Part shown: positions 33,620 to 43,467 of the stretch, piece by piece
Layout of the letters: each line of letters opens with the position of its first letter
How positions within the stretch are numbered: the stretch's first letter is position 1
Assembly: GCF_000330505.1 (NCBI RefSeq)
Contig: NW_004191895.1
Coordinates: 1,327 to 46,218, forward strand
Reading direction: 5' to 3'
Origin: Entamoeba invadens IP1
Taxonomy: Eukaryota > Evosea > Mastigamoebida > Endamoebidae
Length of the DNA: 44,892 nt
Notes under the pieces: generated by a model
Database searches by the model: none
What the model was told of the DNA's origin: nothing
What the model saw: only the letters and a program-made list of their open reading frames with translations
Program-made: the position numbers and the translations under genes

Positions 33620-33778
33620 TTATATATCAATTTTCGCTTTTACCAAAGCATAAATATTCTGTGATATGTTCTTAAATTTAACAAAAAAAATGTCAGCGAG
33701 CTTTGAAGACATTACAACATGAACATCGTTTTGGGTCAGAGGATTGACAAGCAGTGTTAATACACGTTCAAGTTCCAT
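33620..33778 (-). CDS. Small ORF, possible gene 5' remnant
   Basis: An ATG-to-TAA frame of 52 residues starting MELERVLTLLVNPLTQNDVH and alternating hydrophobic and polar positions as in helical (HEAT-like) proteins. It could be the first exon or truncated start of a larger helical-repeat protein, but I cannot name it and a chance frame is not excluded. Confidence 0.3.
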   Translation of the reverse strand: MELERVLTLLVNPLTQNDVHVVMSSKLADIFFVKFKNISQNIYALVKAKIDI

Positions 33779-34030
33779 TTATTTTTTGTTTTATAAACAA
33801 TATTTTATTGTTGAAAACTTTAAGTTTTGCATTTTATATTTTTAAAATAATAGCTGAAATAACAGTTCGCATTTCCAAAAACATTTTTTGAAACGATCTT
33901 AGTAATATAATAATAAGACATTATAACAAAAACATTTAATATTTATGAATTAATTCATTTCTTCACCTTTTGAAATTTGAGAATACTTGGTGAATTAACA
34001 CATAACTTACGATTAGTCGTTTTGTGTTGT

Positions 34031-34186
34031 TTACGCACACGTTTCTTCTACACTCGACACGGAGAATAAATGTTTTTGACAACAACGCCTTTTGAAGGCA
34101 TAACACCTCAACTTATTCCTTTTGGATGATACATATTATTTTATTTTTATTCTTAGTTAAACTCAGCCGCGGAAACGTGTGTGTAA
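34031..34186. repeat. Short inverted-repeat pair, possible MITE remnant
   Basis: TTACGCACACGTTTC (34031-34045) and GAAACGTGTGTGTAA (34172-34186) are inverted copies with one mismatch, enclosing about 126 bases of mixed composition. No target duplication is clear. Confidence 0.4.
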
Positions 34187-34414
34187 TTTACAGAGAACCA
34201 CATGTCAAAAATAGAAGGTCGTTTATAGATTTGATTTGAACACAACAGTGTTACAATCGACAAACTCATTTTGATTGTTTTTATTTTTTGTGCTTTTGCT
34301 TTAATTAATATTTTTAAGATGAGTATCACATTAAAAAGTGTTTAGTGTTACGAATCAAAAAGGCAAAATAATAAAATTGGTTAACAAGAAAAAATTAATC
34401 GTTTTAAAATGTTA

Positions 34415-35401
34415 CAGTCAAAGTCGCCTACTTGTCGGTTTTACTACACAAAAACAAACTTATTTGTCGGTTTTTAAAGAATTTTGTGGAACTTTCCACA
34501 TAAACATTTTTGTTGTTTTAAAAATATGTTTTTTATTTTAGATTCCTAATATCTTTTAATTTAAAATAAAAAGGATAAATGTCATATTATTACCAAACAT
34601 AAAACAACAATTTATATAAATTACCAGAAAACAAACACTTTACAAAAAATGGTCTGTTTATAAGAACAACTGATGTAGTTGAAGACATTGTGATTATTTC
34701 AAAATATTGGAATGAAATAACAAAAACAGTTAATAATTGTTTCAAACTCACAGTTTTTTTTCAAATGGTACATTGCTGCTATACAACAATTTGAATTGAA
34801 AATCTACATACTTGGTTTGTATTGCAGATTATCAACGAAAGCAGAAGATTAAGTCCAAACAATTAAAGTGTTTGCTTCAACTTCGTATGAAAATGTCGAT
34901 TTATTTTCCTATATGAAGAAACAAAAAAAAACAAAAAATATTATAAATAAATAACGGTTTTTAAAATACAATTAGGAAAAATGTTTTAAAAATCTTGCTT
35001 TGTTGACTAAAACGTATTATAGTCAGTTTGAGAACGTTGTCCGCTCTCCAACTTTGTCCAGGCATTTTTGGACCATCATAACTGGAATATTTCGGGAAAC
35101 AATTCGAAACACTCCCAAAACATTGTTTCATAATTTTTACCGGATTTGATCGTTTTTTTAATTTCAAATTTTTCAACATATTTTGTGTACAATTTTGTCA
35201 AGCGGACAACGTTTTTAGATAGACTTTAGATAATTTTTACAATCATTTACTAAATCTTCTAAGAATGGGTAGAAGCCATTTAAATTTAATATTCAGTTAA
35301 AGTTCGAGTTTCCAGAATAAAAAACCTTTTTGTCGGTTTTGCATTTTAATTGGTCAATTAACCTACAAATAGAGAAACCGACAAATTAGAGCCTTTGACT
35401 G
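34415..35401. mobile_element. Internally deleted pogo-like element, 987 bp
   Basis: The ends start CAGTCAAAG in both orientations and share TTGTCGGTTT about 20 bases in. TA flanks both (34413-34414, 35402-35403). The plus strand carries a scrap of pogo/Tigger C-terminal sequence (DVVEDIVIISKYWNEITKTV then NNCFK, about 34670-34755), where the family has a conserved AW..V...TI.NCF motif. The catalytic core is gone. Confidence 0.65.
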
Positions 35402-35403
35402 TA

Positions 35404-35927
35404 TTATAAATGGAAACGTGATGAAAAATATTACATTATGTGAGAATACTACCAAAAAAATGTGGATTCAACAAAAGTTACAATTGTGTAACTTTTATGC
35501 AATAAAATTATTATTTTTTTATTTCAAAAAATATAAAAAGATCAAATAAAAAAATCATTTATTTACAGTTCGTTTTCTCTTTCAATTTGTTTGGAAACCT
35601 ACAAAGCAGCTTTCAGAGTGTGAACAGCCAGCCAGCACTTACCAACTAACTGACTCAGACCTCACGCCAAAGAATCCTCGGAATACTGGACATATCAGCC
35701 ATAGCAACTAGACAATTCAAAGCAGGCAACGTTGAATTCAAGATTCTTTACGAGCAAGTTCTACAAGTTAATATCTCAATACGAAAGAAAGTTTAACAAA
35801 CGAATATTTTCTATTGGAAGGACTTATGATAGTTCAGACATATGTTGATTCAAACAGTGACCATTCTGACCTGTGATAGGAAACAGTAATGTGAACTGGG
35901 CGATACAACTGATTAAAAAGATAAAAA
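35404..35927. other. Spacer with a less AT-rich segment
   Basis: From about 35575 to 35880 the composition is mixed and one frame reads RQRILGILDISAIATRQFKA onward before a stop. It may be a coding remnant of the adjacent pogo element or of another gene, not identified. Confidence 0.3.
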
Positions 35928-37824
35928 TCAATCGATTAAATTCTCAACCCCATTTTTAGTTCTTTTTGAGATTTTTTTGGTCGTCTTTTTCTTCACAAAT
36001 TTACATACAACATCCCGTTCTTTTCTTTTGATCGGCTTGCAAACAGACTGACAAAAATAACCCTCAAAACACCTTGAAAGCTTCCGAACTGCAGATATTT
36101 TCAAGCTTTTGGTTTTGACGCATTCAATCGAGTATAACTGTGGTATACTTAACATTCTCAGTATTTCTGCTGTGACTCTGCGTGACACTCCAATATCCAC
36201 ATACGCAACCCTCATACCACCATCAACAATTCTGAAATCAATACCAACTTGCCTAAAAGCCTGCGTGCACACATCCGGAGTAGTTGTTTGGAAATAAGAC
36301 TTCAGAATTGAGTTGAGGTATTTGGCAAACTTTTTTCAAAGTCCTCTCCATCACCAAATTCAACAGTTTTATTTTATTTGGTATTTCGTTGTGATCTTCT
36401 GATTGGTTGTCATCCACCATCCTTTCGTTGACAGTCGTAATAGCCTTCTTTTAAAGTGGTGATATAGCCTCTTATTGATGTGCCAGCACTTCCTGAAACA
36501 TATAATCCAATTGTTGAGGTATTATTGGTTCTTCAATAAGATCTTGGTTTCCAATCACATCATTTGACTCTTCTTTTTCTTCAACATCTTCACTTTCTGT
36601 CGTTGTTGTTTCTTCCTCTCCAACTCTATCTTTACTTTTTATGACTTCTCTGAACTTCACATACAACGTATTCAGTCTTCTTTTTTGAGCTGCAAACACC
36701 CCAACATCTAATGGTTGTGTTAAATGCGAGGTGTGAGGCACCAAACATATGATTTCACAGTTCACATTGATGATTTTTTCATTGACTTGGACATTCGACT
36801 TGAGCAGCAACCTCACATATTCTATTGAGTGGCACGTGCACTGATCAAATATCGGCACGGCCTTATCAATATAACCAGTCTTAATTCTCATGTCGACAAT
36901 ATAAGGTACTACAACATCGTTGATGTATTGTATAAATAAATCACTGTTGATAAATCCATTTTTGCTATAACTGACGATGTTTCCCGTTTCTATCCAACCC
37001 AATTTCAAGAATTCAACCGCAACTCTTTTGTATTTTGTTACAATCATACAAGGAACAGGTCGTGAGTGGGTTATTGTGCACACGACAGTGGATCGAGCAA
37101 TGTCACTTTCGACTCCATATTTCATTTTACTGTCTGTTGCAAAACCAGCAATAGATACTACTTTTACTATTTGCCCGTCTGGCCATGGCTGATACCCCGA
37201 TACATCCAGATTCAAAATGAATTGTGATGGGATGCCATTTAAAAAAGTGGCAGCGCAATGTAATACTTCAACACAGCATTTTCGTCGTAGGTCAATCGAG
37301 ATTGGTCTTCAGCAAACACAGTAACAATCGAAAAGTTCCAATTTTGTGTATTTTATCATAAATAACATGGTTTGACACATCAACGTTAAAGGTTTTTATT
37401 ATAAACAACCTCAAATAAGTTATGCTGATAGATTTGCATTTTCCTGGAAACTTTTCATTATCAAGAATCAAATTCTTGACAATTTCCCATTGTGTTTAAG
37501 TTAAAAATAACTGTCTTCCGTTATCTTTTTTCCAAACAATGCCGTCTCCATACCTCTTCGTTTGTTGATATTAAACTGACTTGAAGATAATGCAAAGACT
37601 CTACATAGTTTACTCTCGGTCACTTTTTCCGTATTCATTCCTTTGAACATTTCTCTCTCAATGTTCATCAAATACACATGAACATTCAGGGGCAATTCAT
37701 ATAAGTTGCAATGCTTGCTGAATGTTCTTTGGGCTATTTCTTTCACTGGGACAGGACAATACTTTAGATTTTCTTCCAGTGTTGTGTGGTCTAAGCCAAT
37801 AAAAGCAACATTCCTGGAGCTCAT
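35928..37824 (-). pseudogene. pogo/Tigger-type transposase (DDE_1), frameshifted
   Basis: It would catalyse cut-and-paste transposition at TA. The ATG at 37824 (MSSRNVAFIGLD) opens an N-terminal region of about 107 codons, then frames change near 37500, 37330 and 37240. The catalytic core is intact from FLNGIPSQFILNLDVSGYQ (first Asp, about 37207), through VPIFDQCTCHS (second Asp, about 36855), to LVPHTSHLTQPLDVGVF (third Asp, about 36715), the classic pogo PHTSH..QPLDVGVF block. There are 45 residues between the last two Asp, about 10 more than the relatives I know. An acidic tail follows, then after breaks near 36475 and 36280 a C-terminal part (SYFQTTTPDVCTQAFRQVGI) ending in basic residues at 35928. 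Terminal repeats were not found. Confidence 0.85.
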
Positions 37825-38954
37825 AATTATGTTATTTAAATTGTTTTTATAAAAAAACATTTTTATAAAAAAAAGAAAAACAAATTTGTAATTTTTGTTG
37901 AATCCACAGGGTTTTTTCATTCTCACATACTTTACTCACATACTGTAGTTTTATTATTGATTTATTTTTTCATTATTATGTTTAATAAAACATTATTTCT
38001 TACCATATTTATTTATTCTGTTTGTAAATAATCGTCACCCCGATTTTTATTTGAAAAGACAAAAATGGGTTATAAATAACCAAATAAGTTGAAACAACCA
38101 TTTTTGAAAAGTTTTAAATATTTTTTAACAATTATAACAATTTTTAACAATCAAAACAACATTAGGTTTTTAAAAATAGAATTGTTTAACGCTCAATTAA
38201 TTTCTATCGATACATGTTCAAACAGCATTATGTTGATTTTCAAGGCAATATTGGAGTTTTTGTTTCACGTGATTATTTACTTACCGATGCTGTCTGTTTT
38301 CTTTCGTGTTCAAACACCAATAAAGAAAATGTGTTTGTGACCAATGCACAAATTAGACTTCTCTGATTTTTTGCAACTTACGTTCTAAAATCTCGAATCC
38401 ATATTTATTTAAATACGCTTTTATTGTGACACTTTTGTTGTTTATTGTTTCATTATTATTGTTGTGATATCACGATAACAGCAACGTTGTTAGGCAAGTA
38501 CCTTTAAATCAGATTTGTGCACCGACACTTTTCTGTTTGTGAATAGAATTTTCAATAAAAACAAACTATATGTACAGATGGGCAACTAATTTGTCTTATA
38601 AACTCATTAGCATCTCAATTTCCCAAAAAATAAGTCACAAATTCCCTAATATTTTATTCAGTTTAATCTCCAAAATCGGTATTTGTCTAATTTCTAATTA
38701 TAAACCAAATAACCCAAACTAAAAACTATCTCTTTAAAACTTAAAAATAAAATTATAAAAATAATTTACCAACAACATGCTAATTTTGTTGGTGTACACT
38801 GTATCAACTGTTTGCTTTGTTTATGTTTTTAATAGCATTATACACAAGTGTTTATAAACCAACATAACCAAAAATAGCTTTTTACATTATTATTTTAAAT
38901 TGTCGTCCTTATTTTCCATTTAAAATAATATGCAAAAAAATTAAGTAAACATTT
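37825..38954. other. AT-rich intergenic DNA
   Basis: No gene recognised; an 83-codon frame at 38089-38340 is hydrophobic and A/T-driven and not trusted. A direct repeat, CTCACATACTTTACTCACATACTG near 37923-37946 (two CTCACATACT units), lies upstream of the pogo gene and could mark its element's end. Confidence 0.35.
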
Positions 38955-39253
38955 GGTCTGGTATCGAATTCAAATAATGACCAACAGTCATTATTTGTTA
39001 TTAGTCACCTCGAGTCAGTGGATACCAAGTGAGACAGCATCGAAAAGAAGGCTCCGGAAGACGCACTCAAACAATCTGTTTGTACACCGTTCCACACTTT
39101 CCAGTCCTCCCTCGGCGCGGATCCCCCTGATCTTCTGCAAGCGGGGTGGAACCACATCCACGTCCACATAATACTGACAATGAATGAGTTGACATGGGGA
39201 AGCACAAATGGTCGCATAGAAGTCGATTTTATTAAAAAGTATTGAGGTAAATG
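38955..39253 (-). repeat. GC-rich repeat, copy 2 (possible coding relic)
   Basis: Second copy of the block at 5643-5935, in the same orientation and here without the 5534-type terminal repeats. On the minus strand it reads ATICASPCQ, then CQYYVDVDVVPPRLQ, then RCTNRLFECVFR in one frame. It contains an insertion of a perfect 11-bp-stem hairpin (CAAATAATGAC and GTCATTATTTG, about 38971-38997) absent from copy 1. Confidence 0.6.
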
Positions 39254-40340
39254 CTTTACTCTGAAAATTGGAGTGAGGGTCGGAAAGAACGGTCACAGTA
39301 AACATTTTTATGTGCAATTATTAACTTAATTAATATTAAACTTTTGTTCAACACATTTTTCTTATTGTTGTTTATTGATTTTTTGTAAGTAAGTGTCAAC
39401 TGTATTATCAATCAAATTAATGGTAATTAATTTCCTTGTGTTTTTGAGTGTGGTTTGTTACTTTTTTATCCACAACACCAGAATGTCCCGTTTTATTCAA
39501 TAAAAAACGTGTCACGAACAAAAATGGTCATTTTTTATGACCATATTTTTTAAGTTTATGTTTTACAAAAATTTCATTAAAAATGTCTGATCTGAATAAA
39601 TCTAATAAATATTTTGAGTATAATTAAATATAATTAATTGTACAATTTAAAAGTGTAGACAAATCAGTTACCACAATACAAATTATTCTTTATTATTTAG
39701 TATCATTATAATAATCTGTATCATATAAAAATTAAGTGGAATGTAAAAATATAAAACATATAACAATTACACACAAGAATAGCATTATAATATATTCAAT
39801 ATTTAATGCACTTGATATTTCACAAGTTATACAATACTTATATACATCAAAATGTATTTATAATAAAACGTCCTTTTAAAACAATTGTAAAGTTTACAAA
39901 CAAGTTGTATAAAATGTTCTGAATAAGTTAAAAATAATTATTTTTAATAATAATCAAACCAATGCAAAGCAGTTTTTAAATTTGAGTTTTTATACTCATA
40001 ATTTATATTTATAAAATTTTTGGGGGTTTTTATTTCATGTTAAATTAACACGTATATTATTATTGTTGTTTTATTGTCACGTGTATACAAGACTTAATGA
40101 TATACATGAACCGTGGATCTTAGTCTTATGAAATATAACAATCTGTAGATGCCAAAAAATGAAAATTCATTGACTAGTGTTAATGGGGGCAAAAGATAGT
40201 TGTAAAAGACTCTTCTTAGCTATGCAAACCCAGGATTATAATAACAAAATATTTGAATAGTAAGTCATAATTGAATTCTTGTATTGTTGTTTTATTCATT
40301 GATAATACTCTTTTTTGTTGTTATTAAATACATAATTAAT
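39254..40340. other. AT-rich intergenic DNA
   Basis: No gene or recognised repeat; a few short mixed-composition patches (about 40080-40250) have no readable frame. Confidence 0.4.
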
Positions 40341-40855
40341 AAAGTCTGTTTTCTATTTAACAATATTGGGTTTTACTATTATTTATTATAACAGTATTAT
40401 AATTTATAATAAAAATAAAGTTGTTTTTCTAAAAAATGGTTTGTATTTTATTTTTTTGTTCTTTTTAATAAATATGTGTTAAAAATAACGAAAAACAAAA
40501 TGGCTAAACAACTGAAAATTTTATAAAGCCAAAACGAAGAATAGGTTGGCGTTGAAATGTGAATACAAAGAAACAAACTATGTCAACCAGGTTATTCAAA
40601 ATGAATAAAATGTCATATTAGATAGATCAGACGTGTCAAATTATCATTTGGGTCAAACTGAAAACAACAACAAGTGATTAAAAAAGTCAATGCTTAAGTT
40701 TTGTTTAACATTAGTTTTAATTAATGACAAATTTATTAATAGTTAATGGTTTTTAATTAGCGATATTGAGTATAGTAAATAATGGTTTAATATTTTTGGT
40801 CTAGTTCTTTTCTTTGTTATATTTTTAGAATATCGTTAAATAGAAAACAGATTTT
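40341..40855. mobile_element. AAAGTCTG element, intact copy, 515 bp
   Basis: Terminal inverted repeats of 27 bp, 25 identical, start AAAGTCTGTTTTCTATTTAA (left) and AAAATCTGTTTTCTATTTAA (right, complement). The interior matches 33090-33270 of the truncated copy. No coding frame. The target duplication is unclear. Confidence 0.7.
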
Positions 40856-40868
40856 ATAATAACAAGAA

Positions 40869-40940
40869 TTTTCTTTACTCAGCAGGAAAGAGTGTGCGGG
40901 TTAAAACCGTAAGGTCGGGGTATCGGATCCCCTAGAGGGT
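40869..40940 (+). pseudogene. tRNA-like pseudogene, anticodon reads TAA
   Basis: A cloverleaf can be traced. D-arm/A-box-like sequence TACTCAGCAGG at 40876. Anticodon arm TGCGG, loop GTTAAAA, CCGTA (40895-40911) with TAA at 40902-40904. A 5-base variable loop AGGTC. A T-arm/B-box-like GGGGTATCGGATCCCC, then a T-run at 40943 that could terminate RNA polymerase III. The acceptor strands TTTTCTT and TAGAGGG pair mostly by G-T, as if C had mutated to T. TAA would mean Leu, but the short variable loop is not Leu-like. It may be a tRNA pseudogene or a SINE head. Confidence 0.5.
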
Positions 40941-41235
40941 CGTTTTTTCTTTTTTTTTTACTTTTTTTTCTTTTTTTCTTTTTTTTAATTTAATATTTTT
41001 AATTGATAATATGTATTTTTTAAGTAATTAACAGTATAATTAATAATACAATAATAGTTTCCTTTAAAATGGGAAATTTGAATAATGAAACATACAATCC
41101 AATTATGATATCTGGAAACAAAAGTGATTTGAAATATAAAATATTAGTTCCAATTGATGAAGTTGATAGAGTGGCAAATGCTTAAACATTCACCATTTAT
41201 AAACATCAGCAAAGTCGAATACAAACATGAAAATA

Positions 41236-42234
41236 AACTGTTTTTCAAAAGTCGGTACTGTCATATTTTTAGAACTTCCTAAAGTCCCGTTTTTTATTTT
41301 TGTTTTTTCCTAAAAAAACAAAAAACAAAAAATCGAAAGTACCGACTTTATTTTGAAAAAAATACCAATCCCGTTCAATTATTTTCGTACAAATTCGGGA
41401 AAATATCGAAATAGTAACCAGACTTTTCCAAAAAACCCGATCCCGTTATTTGATTTGACCACAACTCGATACTTCGCAACATATATTCAGTATTGTTGGC
41501 ATAAAAGCACAACAATGAATATTTAAGTAAATTTGGATGGTGTTGTTCGTGTCGAGTTTTAACTGAATATTACTTTCGTTAATTTTTCATTTTCAATTAA
41601 AAACAAACTGTGGTTTTCTTCTCTGAATAAAAAATAATGAAATAAAAAGTTCCAAAAACACCAAAAATTACAGCAAATGTTTGATAATTTTGACAAACAC
41701 AAGTCAAAGGGCAACACAAGAAAAAACGATAAAACAATAGAACAATGATTTTTTGTAATTGGATATTTTAAAAATGATGTTTTCACTGAATTGCTCAAAG
41801 ATAATGTCGACTTTATTAAACCCAACAAAGATAAGTTATCAAATCATTTTGTTATTTTTATTTTTTTTGTGACAACACTACTAAGCATACTAATCTTCGA
41901 ACTAAGCTTTTGTTTTGTGAATATTTCATTAATTAATAAAATGTTTGATAATAAAAAAGATTGACATTAAATTTATTTGCTTTTGTACTATAATGCACTT
42001 TTGGGATAATTCGCGTGTTTTTCTGAAACAAAAATCCCGTTACTTCAAATTTTATATGGATTTTTTTAATGCTTAAAAATTCTTCAAGTAAAAAAATATT
42101 TTTTGAAGACCGTTTTTCTCTTTTTTACTTGGAAAAAATAAGCGAATTTATTACAAAAAACGATTCCCAAAAATAATAAACAAAATAAATGCAAAAAATC
42201 GGGACACCCCAGTACCAACTTTTGAAAAACAGTT
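41236..42234. mobile_element. 1-kb TA element, copy 2 (999 bp)
   Basis: The same element as 21327-22331, inverted relative to it, with AACTGTTTTTCAAAAG ends and TA at 41234-41235 and 42235-42236. The right-end repeat has two changes (GTTGGTACTG). It disrupts the clan CE protease gene. High identity between the copies indicates fairly recent mobility. Confidence 0.9.
41677..41964 (+). pseudogene. Membrane-protein frame inside 1-kb element, copy 2
   Basis: Homologue of 21597-21890. ATG 41677, basic start (FDNFDKHKSKGNTRKNDK), one TGA at about 41737, then FVIGYFKNDVFTELLKDNVD and a hydrophobic helix (HFVIFIFFVTTLLSILIF), ending NKKD and TGA at 41962-41964. The stops differ in type and position from copy 1, so an intact ancestor is likely. 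The product is unknown. Confidence 0.45.
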
Positions 42235-42893
42235 TACATATAAAAATGTTATCAGGACTAAATTGTTTTCTTCAGTTTTAACATCTTTAATGTTGAATGA
42301 CATGATGGAAACTATTCAAATTATGACTGAAAATGATTTCTTTTATATTTTTGACAGTGGTCGTTGTCAAGGGGAAATGATATTTGAAAACAAGAGAAGG
42401 AGTTTGATAGATATAAAACTAAAAACTTATGTTTTTTCCCAATTTGTATCAACAGTCAAAGTGTTAAAGATGTCGGACATTGGATCTTATTTGTTATTAA
42501 GAAATGTGGAGAAGTGAGAGAAATTTATTTACTTGATTCAAACAAAGAATATACAATGAAATAAATACAACACAGCAAACAAATTCCACTAACTGTGGTA
42601 GATATGTTATTTATTTTGTGTGGTTGATCATCAATCGGCTAAACATTGGTGGCAAAGAGTTCGAATTTGTTGAATATTCAAAGGTTGAGGATGTTCTCGA
42701 TATGTTGTTTAATTGCTACGAAGAAACAATTTTAAGAGTTAATTGATATTTTTTTAACATTTTTGTATTTTACAATGTTTTTGGTATTTGAAATGTTATT
42801 CAAAATGGATTCTATTTTTATAAGACCAGTTATTTTATAAAAACTAGTGGTTTAAAAAAGAATGAGTGGTTTGATCCTTACTACTGGAACTTC

Positions 42894-42938
42894 CTTAAGT
42901 GGGTTTATTCTAAATTAAGTACTTAAATATTGCCACTG
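42894..42938. repeat. Right end of a CAGTGG element
   Basis: CTTAAGTGGGTTTATTC to GCCACTG is the complement of the left terminus at 17661-17705, including the CAGTGGCAATATTTAAGTAC block. It is a solo terminus, with no partner found nearby. Confidence 0.7.
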
Positions 42939-43467
42939 TTATATGTTTAAATACACGTTTTTACCTTTTTTCTGTTATAAATAAATTTATTTTTGTCAAA
43001 ATAAACAATATTACAAGCAAACACTTTTAGAAAACATTAATTTTCATGGAAAAAAATAAATTTTAAAGCGTCCTGATTGAGTTAATACTTCTTATAACCC
43101 TTGTAAGCTTGATATGCATGACTAAGTAATGCATTTTTTACTACACAAATGTGTAAATTTTAAATATAAATAGGTGACAATATTATAAATAATAACATTA
43201 AAAATATATTTGTTACGGTAAAAATATAATATTTTTATTATTATGTATTTGATTGTTTTCCAAACAAAAATGCATTTTTAAGTAAAACAATATTTTTACA
43301 TTTCAAAAACAAAATTATTTTTAATAACTATGTAAATTATACTTATATATTTTAATTGTGGATATCATAAACATAAATTGTCGGTTACACGACAAAAATG
43401 AATATAAATTAGAATGTTTTTAGTAATTAATCTAAAAACATCAGTTTTCAACTAAAAAAACTTGACA
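42939..43467. other. AT-rich upstream region of the Ulp1-piggyBac gene
   Basis: No clear piggyBac-type TTAA/CCC terminus was found. A short inverted repeat GTCGGTTACACGAC lies at about 43380. The left end of the host element is therefore undefined. Confidence 0.35.

Larger units (their letters stand above)
41069..42746 (+). pseudogene. Clan CE (Ulp1/adenain-like) cysteine protease, interrupted
   Basis: Such proteases cleave SUMO or, in large Maverick-type elements and related viruses, structural precursors. The ATG at 41069 starts the N-terminus; the gene is split by the 1-kb transposon at 41236-42234. If that element and one TA are skipped, the frame runs on through 42240-42470. After two single-base shifts (near 42470 and 42555) the active-site landmarks appear: GHWILFVIK (His, about 42480), IYLLDSN (Asp, about 42535) and QQTNSTNCGRYVIYF (Gln and Cys, about 42575-42610), in the CE-clan order His-Asp-Gln-Cys, ending at TGA 42744-42746. 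One early break (near 41175) is also needed. Excluding the insert the product would be about 220 residues, near the size of element-encoded proteases. Cellular origin is not excluded. Confidence 0.65.

Noticed and set aside
35563..37947. TACAGT at 35565 and ACTGTA at 37943 as ends of the pogo transposase element
   Set aside because: Only the first four to five bases match; not enough to call a terminal inverted repeat.
38089..38340. 83-codon plus-strand frame rich in Phe and Ile
   Set aside because: It reads like A/T-driven sequence with chance hydrophobic stretches; no signal peptide cleavage pattern or partner.
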